From Aquila chrysaetos chrysaetos (taxonomy: Eukaryota > Chordata > Aves > Accipitriformes > Accipitridae), in the NCBI RefSeq assembly GCF_900496995.4, contig NW_024470385.1, forward strand, positions 62,001-126,000: a stretch of DNA of 64,000 nt. Direction: 5' to 3'. The position numbers and the translations under genes were made by a program. The notes under the pieces are model-generated. The model was given only the letters and a program-made list of their open reading frames with translations, did not search any database and was not told the origin of the DNA. Below are positions 44,801 through 56,100 of the stretch, piece after piece (position 1 is the first letter of the stretch; each line of letters starts with the position of its first letter).

Positions 44801-47800
44801 TCCCTGCTCAGCCTCGCCAGAGCCGTGCGTGTCCCCATGCTGCCAGGGACATGGGGCAGGCAGCTGGCGAGGAGCGGGTGACCTGCAGGCACAGCGCATC
44901 TCTCCCTGGGGGACAGTGCAAGGGGCACGGACAGAAAGTGCAGCTGCAGGCAGGGCAGCCATTGATACCTCCACTGCCGGCTGGCCGTGCTGGTCGTGTC
45001 TCAGGGCTCCTCTCTCCTTGCAGGCTGTTCACGGAGCGGCAGCAGCTCAACTACCGCCTGCACTCTGTGTCCTGCACGGGGACGGAGGTGCACCTCTCCA
45101 TGTGTGCCTTCGAGTTCTACCGGGGCAACGCCTCGGCCGCCTGCGGGGCCGGCATGCCCGCCGTCGTCAGCTGCGTGCCCGGGCCCCTCTTTGCCACTGG
45201 CAATGCCCACAAGAAGAAGCAGCGCCAACAGCAGCAGAGCCAGGTGAGCCCCGTGGGGAAGGGGCCGAGTCCTGCAGTGGCCCACAGCTGGCTGCTGCCC
45301 TGCTGTAGAGCTCTGTCCCTCAGGCTGCACCTGAGAGCGGGTGTTCAGGTCCCTGGGTGACCACCTCATGGCGCAGGACGTGGGGATGGTGTCCTGTCCC
45401 TGCGCATCCCAGGAGTCATGGCTAGCAACCTCTGTGCTGCACTGCGTTGTGCCACACTGTGCCACGCCATGCTGCGCTGCGCTGCGCCGCACCGTGCCGT
45501 TCAGCACCACACCATACCGTGCTGTCCCGTACCATGCCCTGACCCTGCTCCCCTGCAGCCACGGATCCGGCTAAAGGGTGGCGCGAAGGTTGGCGAGGGC
45601 CGTGTCGAGGTGCTCAAGAGCAGCGAGTGGGGCACCATCTGTGACGACCGCTGGAACCTGCTGTCAGCCAGCGTGGTGTGCCGTGAGCTGGGCTTCGGCA
45701 GCGCCAGGGAGGCCCTCACCGGGGCACGCATGGGCCAAGGTGAGGGTGCTGGGGGCCACGGTGAGGGTCCTGGGGTGGAGGGGCCAGGCATCACCTCCTG
45801 GGCCTGCATATGAGGCACTTGTCCAGGCACAAGGCTCTGCTGGGCTGGGGAGGGCCATGGCCGGGCTTGTCCCATGGGCGCCTGGCTGCCAGTCGCACAT
45901 GGTGCAGGGCTTGCCCCAAGCATCCCCAGGGGACTCTGGCCGCTCGACTGTGCTGCCCTGGGCAGCAGCCGTGGGGGCCAGGAGTGCACTGGACTCCCTC
46001 GATGGATGCCAAGGAGCAAGGACAGCCATGGGGACGGTATGGCCGTGGCTGTCCCTGTGTCACATGCTATTCCCCCCGGCAGGGACGGGGCCCATCCACA
46101 TGAACGAGGTGCAGTGCCTGGGCACCGAGAAGACCCTCTGGAGCTGCCCCTTCAAGAACATCACGCAGGAGGACTGCAAGCACACAGAGGACGCGGCCAT
46201 CCGCTGCAACATCCCCTACATGGGCTACGAGACTCTGGTGCGCACCGTGGGGGGCTGCCAGCATCCGTGGGACCATGGTGCCGGGCAGATCCCGGCATCG
46301 GGGCCCCCGGAGCAGGGTGCTGGGGGAGGGCCCACGGGACCCGCTGTGGGATGGCCCATCATCTCTCCTCCTCTGGACCCCATCGCGCCCCACGCATTTC
46401 CCCCTGGTCTGTGGCAAGGCTGCCCTGGGGGGCTCGGGGATTTTGCAGGTGGGAGTCCCAAGCTGCCCCTGTGAGGAGAGGGGCGGAAGGGAGGCCACGG
46501 GGGGGTCTGGGCACCCTGTGGTGCCCCGCTGCATGGGGTGGTGTGGGGCAGCTGCTTCCTGCTGTTCTCTCTCCCTGCTGCCAGCCTGTGCCAGCTCCCC
46601 AGCAGAAGCACCAGAAAAAAAATCACTGTGGGCCAACCAAGACAGATTTTTTTATTTTTTTTTACTGATGATGAAATGAGCAAATGGAGCTCTGTGTTCC
46701 TGTTTGCCCTGGCCTGTCATTTCATCCACTTCAGGCTTTTTAATCATATTTAACTCTCTCATACCTGTCATTTCTGAAATGAGAATGCCATTTCAAAATG
46801 AACAATTTTCCCTGCTTTGGTGCGACAATTCCCAAACTCACAAGCAATTTCTTGGCCCCAAACCCACCATTTTTGGTGAGTTCCCTGCCGACCAAAGCTG
46901 TGCCTGACTCTACTCAGCTCCTGGCTGCCACCTCCCCACGTGTCCTGAAGCCCCCAGCCCAGAGCCCACCCAGGCGCTGCAGCACTGGGGACGGGGGACT
47001 GGGGAGGACTGTCCTGCGGGACGTGGCCCCAGCAGCAGGAGCATCACTTGTGATGATGATGATGCTGCCACTGCCTTTCTCCACAGATTCGGCTGAGCGG
47101 GGGCCGGAGCCGCTTTGAGGGGCGGGTCGAGGTGGCGGTGGGGGCTGGCGACGGGGACCAGCCCCGCTGGGGTCTGGTCTGCGGCGAAGGCTGGGGTACG
47201 CTGGAGGCGATGGTGGCCTGTCGCCAGCTGGGTCTGGGATTCGCTAACCACGGCTTACAAGTAGGTGCCAGTGCCAGCTTAGCCAGGGCAGCGAGCCACC
47301 ACCACTGCTCCGCGGGGACGGGGACAGGGACGGGACAAGGATGGGGTGGGAGGCAGCATGGCGCGGGGTGCCTGCTTACGGCCCCAGGGCTTCCCCGCAG
47401 ATCCGCCTAGCCGGCGGGAGGACGGCGTTTGAGGGCCGCGTGGAGGTGAAGCGAGGCAGTAAGTGGGGCATGGTGTGCAGCGATGGCTGGACCACTAAGG
47501 AGGCGATGGTAGCCTGTCGCCAGCTCGGCCTGGGCTACTCCGTGCACGCGGTGACGGTAGGTGCCGGCGGGGAGGCCCCCAGGTGACACCCCAGCGAGCA
47601 CAAGCACCGGCGCTTCCCGGACGGCCATGGGGCTGTATGGGGGGACAAAGGGACGTGGCCGCTCCGTGCCGTGGGATGGGACCCTTGTGGGCAGCCTGGG
47701 CGTCTGGGCAGGGCTGTGCTGTGGCGGGGCGCTGGCTGCAGCCCGGCACGTGCGAGCCAGGGCACCCACAGCAGCCAGCCCTGCCGCCCAGCTTGTCTCG

Positions 47801-50346
47801 CCCCCTCCCCAGGAGACGTGGTACTGGGATGCCAGCAACGTGACGGAGATGGTGCTGAGCGGGGTGAAGTGCGCTGGCCATGAGATGTCCCTGAGCCACT
47901 GCCAGCACCACGGCACCAGCCTGAACTGCAGGAACACGGGCACGCGCTTCGCTGCAGGTGTCATCTGCTCTGAGAGTGAGTGGCGATGGGGTCTGCGGGC
48001 GATGGTGCTGTGGGGCCAGGGGCTGCAGATAAAGGGGCTGTGCGAGCAACGGGGCTGCGGGCAATGGGGTTTGCAGATGACAGGGCTGCGGGGTCGGCCT
48101 GTGCCCAGCTGATGGGGAGGGCACGCGTTCCCCCCGGCTGGCTCAGCCCTGCTTGCGCTGGGCGCCCGCCCTATCCCTGCTGCTTGCCCGGTCCCTGCCA
48201 CCCGCCGAGCAGCGGGGTGGCTGTCCGTCCCTGAGCAGCCGCCTGCTCCCCAGCCGCCTCCGACCTCCTGCTGCACGCCCCGCTGGTGCAGGAGACGGCG
48301 TACATCGAGGACCGGCCGCTGCACATGCTGTACTGCGCCGCCGAGGAGAACTGCCTCTCCAGTTCGGCCCGCCTGGCGAACTGGCCCTACGGGCACCGTC
48401 GCCTGCTCCGCTTCTCCTCCCAGATCCACAACAATGGTCGCGCCGACTTCCGCCCCAAGGCTGGCCGGCACTCCTGGGTCTGGCACGAGTGCCACCGGTG
48501 CGTACATGGCACGGGTGGGGATGGGCACGCAGGCAGGGTAACATCCTGGCTCGGGGGGGGATCGGGTGATGGTGCTGCTGCGGTGGGCCGGCGAGGGTGA
48601 TGCTGGTTGAGGGTGAAGCCAGGTGAGGCACAGAGTGTGGGGGAGGCACCTTCTGCTGCCCAGGGTCCAATTTTGCCTGCTTTGGCTCAGGGCTATCCCT
48701 GGATGAGCAGCGCTGGGGATGGGGGGGCAAGGACCGGGCTGCAGGCTGTGCCCTGCAGATGAGCTCCCCCCCGCCTGCCTGGGCCACCTGGCTGGGGACA
48801 GCCATGTCCCCTCCCAGTGCAGGACTGAGCTCTGCCCGACCTTGCAGCACTGCGGCCCCAGAGCAGGGGCTGTGGGGACCTTTCCTGACAGCGAGGGGCT
48901 GGGCAGGTGGTGGGACGCCTGCCGCAGCGCAGGGCGAGTCTCCCGTGCAGTGCGTGGGTCTCCTCCTCTGCCCCGAGCATCCTCCAAGCTCCCCAGCATC
49001 CAGGCACTGGTGCAGCCAGTGCGCTGCAGGGCTCCCTCTTGCAGGCACTACCACAGCATGGATATCTTCACCCACTATGACATCCTGACCCCCAATGGCA
49101 CCAAGGTGGCAGAGGGACACAAGGCCAGCTTCTGCCTCGAGGACACCGAGTGTGAGGAAGGTGGGTGCCGTGAGGTTTTGCAGCACCGTCCCTGCCCACG
49201 TCCCTGCCGTGGGGCTGTCTGTCCCCAGCCGTTGCGCGTGCTGGGGCCAGGCTGGGCGGGCGATGCGAGGGCTGCAGCAGGGATGAGACACGATCTCTTC
49301 CTGCCTGCAGATGTGGCCAAGCGGTACGAGTGTGCCAACTTTGGGGAGCAGGGCATCACTGTGGGCTGCTGGGACCTGTACAGGCACGACATCGACTGCC
49401 AGTGGATCGACATCACCGATGTCAAGCCAGGCAACTACATTCTGCAGGTGCTGCAGCTGAGCCACCCCTGGCTCCTCTTACAACCCTCCCATGTGCACCC
49501 CCACCCTCTGCCCTGCACCCCCAGCTCTCCATGTGCCCCAGCCACCCGGCCCTCCCTCCCCTGCTCTCTGAGCAGGTTGGAGCATGGTGGGGCTGGCAGG
49601 GTGTGTGCTGGTGTGTGCCTGTCCTCGTGCCCGGAGACGTGCAGGGCTTGCATGGGAACTACTCAGGCATGCTTCAGCCCAGGTTTTCTGGCTCAGAGCA
49701 ACACTGCTGATGGGCACATGGTGCACAATGACAGGGCCACCCCACCATAGCAGCAGCCACCGGCTCCTTGGAGCCCTCCAGCACATCCCACTACAGATGG
49801 GGAGACAAGTCCTGCTGGGGCTGGGGTGCTGGGCGTCATGTCATAGGCAGCAGCTCCGGTGAGGCTGGGAAGGCCAAGCTGACAAGGTGTGGGGCAGGGG
49901 GCTGCAACCCTCACTGTCAGTGCCCCACAGGTCGTGATCAATCCCAACTTCGAGGTGGCAGAGAGCGACTTCACCAACAACGCCATGAAATGCAACTGCA
50001 AGTATGACGGGCACCGCATCTGGGTACACAGCTGCCACATCGGTAATAGCCCCGGGATGCGGCAAGGGCACGCTGGGGCATGGGGGTATCCTGGCAGAGT
50101 GCCCCAGGAGGAGGGCGAGCAGGGTGCTGCCGGGCTTGGGGTGGGATGGCCGGGCTGGTGTGGGGAGGCAGGGGCGGGGGTCCCGGGGGCAGCTACAGTG
50201 GGAGCGGAGGTGCTGGCAGGGCAGGCGACATGCAGCACTGGAGCTGACAGCTCTCATCCTCTGCCTACCCAGGCGATGCGCTCAGCGAGGAGGCCAACAA
50301 GCGGTTTGAGCAGTACCCGGGTCAGCTCAACAACCAGATTTCATAG
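38879..50346 (+). CDS. LOXL3: LOXL3 (lysyl oxidase homolog 3), complete coding region
   Basis: Secreted copper amine oxidase that oxidises lysines of collagen and elastin for cross-linking. Exons: 38879-39188, 39858-40021, 41252-41463, 45024-45243, 45559-45739, 46083-46237, 47087-47260, 47813-47975, 48254-48497, 49045-49160, 49311-49447, 49931-50042, 50273-50346; optional exons 44706-44765 and 47401-47556 are listed separately. The standard set totals 2262 nt = 753 residues, equal to human LOXL3. Signal peptide (about 1-26), SRCR1 (about 42-150), SRCR2 (about 160-285), SRCR3 (about 303-412), SRCR4 (about 415-526), LOX catalytic domain (about 530-745) with the copper site [14 protein letters not shown] and the quinone-cofactor region ([17 protein letters not shown], lysine and tyrosine both present). 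The ATG has G at -3 and +4. Stop TAG 50344-50346. Confidence 0.95.
43345..43870 (-). mobile_element. CR1 LINE 3' fragment, old, minus strand
   Basis: In the LOXL3 intron after exon 3. Reads as the reverse complement of a CR1 3' region: AGGCTGGAAGGGACCTCAGG then GTCCAACCCCC, and further in GAACAGCCCTCATGG and CTCCAGCCCCAACTG-type sequence. Diverged; the left end is clear to about 10 bp, the right end is approximate. Confidence 0.75.
44706..44765 (+). CDS. LOXL3: LOXL3 in-frame 60-nt cassette exon (basic insert in SRCR2)
   Basis: Excellent polypyrimidine acceptor (TTGTTTTCTGTTTTCCAG|G) and donor (AGAG|GTAAAT), phase 2 on both sides, exactly 20 codons and no stop. It fits between FYK (exon 3) and LFTERQQ (next exon). 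The insert is strongly basic (contains PKQKRRED and SKKR). Human LOXL3 runs FYRLLAQRQQ without an insert, so skipping gives the standard form. Probably an alternative exon; whether it is constitutive in this lineage is unknown. Confidence 0.65.
45425..45545. repeat. CTGCGCTGCGC/CCGTGCC low-complexity tract in a LOXL3 intron
   Basis: Imperfect 5-10 bp units (TGTGCCAC, GCTGCGCTGC, CCATACCGTGC) immediately before the exon at 45559. Confidence 0.5.
47401..47556 (+). CDS. LOXL3: LOXL3 duplicated SRCR4 half-domain exon, probably mutually exclusive with 47087-47260
   Basis: 52 codons, phase 0 to 0, acceptor TTCCCCGCAG and donor ACG|GTAGGT. It encodes [19 protein letters not shown] then WGMVCSDGW and [19 protein letters not shown]. 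The preceding exon (58 codons) encodes [47 protein letters not shown] and is the orthologue of the human exon. Both start and end at equivalent SRCR positions, and both can join to ETWYWDASN in exon 47813-47975. The intron between the two copies is only 140 bp. Using this exon instead gives 747 residues; including both would leave an extra half-SRCR domain. Confidence 0.8.
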
Positions 50347-50940
50347 GATCCTGGCCCTCAGGGAGATGGGCATCTCCCTCCCTCATCCTGCACGGGTGGG
50401 AGGAAGCTGCTGGGGGGCCGGCGGGGAGGCCTCATGCCTGGCACTGCTGCCACCGTGCCCTGCCGGGGATTGCCCAGGACTCGCCATCGCCAGCTGCCCT
50501 TCCCCACCTTGGGGAGCTGGTGCAGGAGGCACTGCATACCTGCACCTCCCAGCCTGGGGCCACCACCCCAACCACTGGCCAGAAGACTCTGTGCCCACAT
50601 CCCCTAGGCTGCGGCACATGGGGTACAGTCCAGGAGGTCCTGTACCCCCCACTGTGCCCCCCTCTGCTCCCAGTCCCTGCTGTCCCAGCTGCACCCAACC
50701 TCCTGTTCCCCCGTTCTGCCCTGGTTCCTCTCACCCCCACAGCCTTCCCCTGGGCTCTGCCCTCAGCTGGCCCCAGGACCCACCACCCACGCAGGGACTT
50801 GCACCCCTGCACGGCCCCGGCCGAGCCCCAGGGAGCCCCTTGTCCCGAGGATGGCGTGGCTTCCCTGCCCTGGCAGCACTGCCTCCGGCTGCCCAGCAGT
50901 GGTTCCCACACCCATCTCTTAGCTGTAATTTTATTTTCTC

Positions 50941-50946
50941 TATAAA
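50941..50946 (+). terminator. Probable LOXL3 polyadenylation signal (TATAAA variant)
   Basis: TATAAA about 595 nt after the LOXL3 stop, in an AT-rich patch (TTTTATTTTCTCTATAAAG) followed by GT-rich sequence. No AATAAA was seen between the stop and 51.4 kb. Confidence 0.5.
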
Positions 50947-52975
50947 GTTGTTAGTTCTATTTCCCCAATGGCTGGTGGCTCTTCTCTGGGCTGGGACGAG
51001 GAGCCTGGCAGGACCGGGAGGCACAGTGTGGCTCATGCTGCAGGACTGGCCAGCACACTCTGGCAATGAGCGTGGGACCTGCCCCCCTGTCCCCTGTCCC
51101 CACCTCCAATACCCACATGGAGCAAGGAAGCTCCCCCCTGCCCATGCAGGCCTGGCTGGGCAAGGACTAGCCCCACACCAGTACCCTGGAAGATGCCTGC
51201 ACCACCCTCAACCAGGGCTGGGCTAAAGAAAGACAGTACTGGTCATTCTGGGAGAAGCCCGTGTGGGTGAGAGGAAGGGGCCAGCAGGAGCCAAGCGTAG
51301 CTGCTCTGGCCTGAAGCAGCCCCACAGCATTGCACCCATGGGAACAGACGGGGCTGCCCTGGTGCAGCAAGGATAGGTGAAGTGCTGGTTCCCCCACACC
51401 AGATGCAATGCAAACGTTACTGAGCAGAAATCCCACCACAGGGCTGTGACCCACAAGGATTGCAGTCTTGCAGCAGAGATGGGCTACCTCAACTGGTGCG
51501 GAGGGAACAGAAGCGCTTGGGGCAGAGAACAAGGACATGATACAAGGGCAAAGGGAGGGACACCCCAGCTCCTGCGGCTCTTGCACCTCAGCCACATGCT
51601 CTGGTCCCATCTACAGCAGAGAGCAGCACGGAGAGGCAGCTTCAGCCACCTCCACATTGCTGGAGGACAGACCGCTCCTCCCGGTGCCCAGGGAGGAGGA
51701 GAGGGGCAGCCGGTGGCTGGGCTGGGGCAGGCCCTGGCTCCAGGCAATGGAAAGCACTGCGGTCAGTGCAGCCGGAGCAGCTATGTGAGAAACACCGCCC
51801 GGCGTCTCAGCTATTTCCCCTGCAAGCAGCTGGCTGGGGCTTGCCAGGGGAGCAAATTCCTCTGGCGAGGCCAGGGCCGCCTGAAAGGAGGCCTGTTCTC
51901 TGGGGCGGGAGGAGCGCAGGGGGGGGGAGCAGCGGCTCAGAGCCGCCCTTCACCACAGCACCCCCAAGGAACTATGGTTCTTTCATCTTCTAAAAATAAC
52001 AGGCAGGGGCGAGGGCTCGGAAGCCCCATCACGGGCAGGGCCTGGCTCAACACGCGCACTCCTCCCGCCGGAGCTGGGCCGGACACAGCCCCTCAAAGCA
52101 GCCCTTGCTGCCGAACTGCCTGCCTCCCGCAGCCTCTGGCAGGGGCCGGAGCGGAGCAGGGGCTCTTCCAGGAAGGCGAGGAACAGACAGAGCTGCTCCT
52201 TCCCAGAAGGGCCGGCTGGGCTTTCGGCCACCAGCTGCAGAGCACAGGGAGGGCCCCAACTGTCCCCAGGGGCCAGGCTGTGTGCGTGGGAGAGCAGTGC
52301 TCCAGCACCGACACACACTGGGCTGGGGGAGGGACAGGCAGCACCAAGGAGGTACGCATAGTCCTGGCACAGGCTCCCACCTTCGGCTCTCCCGAACATC
52401 AGGGCCAGGGAGACACTGCCCCAGCCATCTCAGAGTCCAGCATCGACACCCCTTTCACCACAGCCTGGAAAGCTGCTTCTCAGGTGCAGATGTGGATGCA
52501 GACCTTAGAGCATTTGCAATGCTCCCAGCGGAAACAATCTGACCAGACGTTCATCTGCCATCTCCCTCTGGCCTTGTGGGCACAGCCTCAGCAGCAAGCA
52601 CTGCCGAGGACCACCTCAGCTGGCTCACCAGGGAGGCAGGGAGAGCCGCCCTGGCAAAGCCTGCCCCGGAGCAGCTCCAGAGCCGCTCTCACTCGCAGAG
52701 GAGGTGGCCTCATGAGCCACGGCTCAACGCATGCCCGCGTGTTACAGACAGAGGAGTCGGATTCCAGCCTGTGCGGTACCGAGTGGGTGGTAGGACACCT
52801 CTACTCTAACACCGAGGAGGTCCCTATAGGCACAGCCAGTGTGCTCCTCCCCAGCTGGAAGGACTCGTGAAGACTGACAGGAGGGGCAGGGTCCCACACA
52901 GCCCAGACTCCACTAGGCAACCGCTGCTGCCGTGGGAAGGAGGCCACGTGGCACTGGGGTTCCCTAGAAAAGTGC
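50947..52975. other. LOXL3 / HTRA2 convergent intergenic region
   Basis: About 2 kb between the tail ends of two convergent genes. The only structure noted is one long plus-strand open frame (ATG 51479 to stop 52870, 463 codons). It matches no family I know, lacks domain-like features and runs antisense to the HTRA2 3' flank, so it is not called as a gene. Confidence 0.6.
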
Positions 52976-52981
52976 TTTATT
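52976..52981 (-). terminator. HTRA2 polyadenylation signal
   Basis: AATAAA on the minus strand (TTTATT on plus), about 195 nt downstream of the HTRA2 stop codon. Confidence 0.8.
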
Positions 52982-53175
52982 TGAGTACAGAGGGGAACAG
53001 TTGCACCACGAGTCCACCCAAGCACGGGGCCGGGCCCCTCTGCCTGGCCTCTTCCAGTCCCTCACAAGCTCTCAGTCTCTCCCTGACTGGCGCACAGACA
53101 CGGCTCAGTCCCACGTCCTCGGCTCTCGGCCAGCACCGCCAGCCAGCGCCTGCAGCGGCCTGCGTGACAGCACCG

Positions 53176-56100
53176 CTACTCCGTGACCTCAGGGACAACG
53201 CTCACCAGCAAAGTGTCGTAGCCACGGCGCACCAGCAAGGCCAGGCTCTGCTGCGTCCGTACTGCCTCGTACACATCCTCCGCGCGGCGCGATGCCTGCC
53301 CGTTGATCTCCAGCACGATGTCACCTGCCTTCATCCCTGCCCTGTGGGGAGAATGATGACAGAAGTGCACAGTGGGCGAAGCAGACACTCAGCTTCATCT
53401 TCCCAGAAGGAAGGAGAGCCAGGCACTACAGGAGGCTTGGGCTGCTGCACCAGGCATTCCTCCAGCTACACAGGTACCTTGGCCAACTGGACACTAAGCC
53501 TGGGCAAGGGTCACCAGTTGGTTTCTGCTGCAGACTGACAGCTGCAGGGCCCAAGCCCTGCTGCTCTGGAGCAAAACACTCAGAGCTAAATACATCTCAT
53601 CCTGTGTAGTTGCTCTCTCATGCCACCCCCTAAGGCACAGGGCAGCACTTACTGATGGGCTGGGGAGCCAATGATCACCTTGTGGATTAGCACTCCATGG
53701 GAGACATCGGGGAAGCTGGGGTCACGCAGCTTCAGCTCAGCCAGGATGCTGCAGAGGGAAAATCAGTATTAGATAAGGAGCTGGGAGGCAAAGCAGGGCT
53801 CCCACCCCACCACGGCTGCACAGGCTTGGAGACCACAGCGCAGAACCTCTCCTCCTGCATCCCTGCATGCTGCTAAGCACAAGCAACCAGCTGCAAAGCC
53901 CAGGGGCATCCAAACACCACCATCTTTCTGTCAAAAACTAGAGGACTAAAGTCCTAACTACACCAGGGAGAGCTGCAAACTAGTAGAGCAGCTGCCAGCC
54001 AGATCACAGCTGCTGGTGATGCACATCCCCTGTCTGAGCAGCCCCACATCAGACCACCCTTCCTGGTATCAGATCTACCCCTCCCCTGCTGCAGTTTCAC
54101 TTCTCTGCCTTTGGTGGGTAGGACACATAACAAAACCTATGCCCCCTCTTTTTGTCAGACGTGTCAAGCAGATGTATACCCACATCTCTCCTCCGGAGTC
54201 TATAGACTAAACGATCCCAGTTCCTCCAATCTTCCCACAGGTTAGGTTTTCTAAACCTAGCTTAAGTTCTGCACCTCTCACTGCTCCTCTTTGGACTCTC
54301 TCCAACCGCTCCTCACCCCTCCTGAAAGCATCCAGAACTGGACACAGCGCTCCAGCTGGATCTCACCAGAGTGGAGGAACTGTGCATCATGTAAACAGCA
54401 TTCTTCCCTCACACACTGCGCATCAGCTCTGATCCAGTGCAGCCCCAGAAATTCTCATGGTCTCTCTGCCCAGCTCCTTGCTCCTCATCAGGTTCAGTTA
54501 GTCAGTTATAGCTCCCCACTTCGCAACAGTCCTTGCTGAACTCTACTGTACCTTTTCACAGACCTTTGCAAGCCGCCATCCCTTCTTGATTTCACAGGAT
54601 CACAGCATGGTTGAGGTTGGAAGGGACATCTTGAGATCATCTATCCCAACCCCCCAGCTCAAGTGGGTTCAGTCGGAGCAGGTTGCCCAGGACTGTGCCC
54701 AGTCAGGTTTTGAGTATCTCCAAGGTTGGAGACTCTCTGACCTCTCCAGGCAACCTGTGCCAGGCTTTGACCACCCTCCTCACAGTAAAAAAGTGATTTC
54801 TTGTGTTTAGATGGAATCTCACATGTTTCAGTTTGTGCCTGTTGCCTCTTGTCCTGTCACTAGGCACTACTGATAGAACTACCGATTTGATGTGGTCTGC
54901 ATGTTTACTAAGTCAAGTCTGCTTCTTTGCCCCAGTCATTAAAGCTGAACAACACATGCCCTTAAGCAGGTCTCTGTACTAATGTAGTAAATACATGATT
55001 TTAGGCTACATAGCACTAAGTGTGGCTGCACTGATTGCCATGGGTTGTTAACCCAGGCTGGCAGGTTAAGTCTCCACCCAGTTGCTCGGTCACTCCCCCA
55101 ACAGGATGGGGGAAACTATTTGAAGGGCAAACGCAAGAAAACTTGTGGGTCTCGATAAAGATAGTTCAACAGGCGAAGAAAGAAAAGAAAAGAAAAAAAA
55201 AAAAAGGAGGAAAAAAAAAAAAAAAGGCAAGTGATGCAAAGGCACTCACTAACCACCTCCCACCAGCAGACTGATGTCCAGCCAATTCCTGAGCAATGGC
55301 TACCCTGGAAAAACTCCCCTCAGTTTTATTGCTGAGCATGATGTCATACAGCATGGTCAGTTCAGGTCAACTGTCCCCTCCCAGCCCCCTCCCTGGGGGT
55401 GCCAACTGAGGAACAGGGCAGGCCTTGATGCTGAGTAAGCACTGTTCAGCAACAGCTAAAACATCTGTGTGTTACCACCGGTTTTGGTCACAGATCTAAC
55501 ACACAGCACCATGTGGGCTGCTATGAAGAAAATGACTCTATCCCAGCCAGACCCAGTCCACAGGTCAGTCAGATGAGGGGTCCATCTTTCCCAGCACCCT
55601 ATCACTTACAATGCCAGCTGCAGATGAGATAATTCCCCAGATGCCTATGGCCTCCTGCTGCCTGGCTCAAGAAGCTCCTGAGCTGTAACACTGCATCTTC
55701 GCATTTGGAAGCCAGTAAGATTTTTCTTCTGTAAAGTTTTCTAGTTGGTCTTTTGAACCCTACGACATCAGCAAATTCTATCACACATTGCATGAAGAAC
55801 CAACCCATGTTTTGGACGTCCCTCTAGTAACACCCCTGACCATCGATACACCCCAGCAGCGGTTTCTTGTAGAACCTGTTCCAAATAATCAGCGTCTCTT
55901 TCCTTTGCCATTTTCAAGTCCTTTGCTCAGTGCCTACTTACTCCATGCTGTAAGATGACTGCAGAGGGCTGTGCTAGCCAGGGCCCTGCCTCTTCCCCTG
56001 GCTTTTTGTGGCCAAGGCAAGGGTACCTATGAGCTCCACTACAGCTGAGCTCAAAGCCATTGGCACACCTCCGCTCCCTTCAGGTAGCGGAGCAAAGGCT

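Noticed and set aside
47087-47556. Inclusion of both SRCR4 half exons in one transcript as the standard LOXL3
   Set aside because: Would leave an unpaired half SRCR domain; the one-exon form gives exactly the human length of 753 residues.
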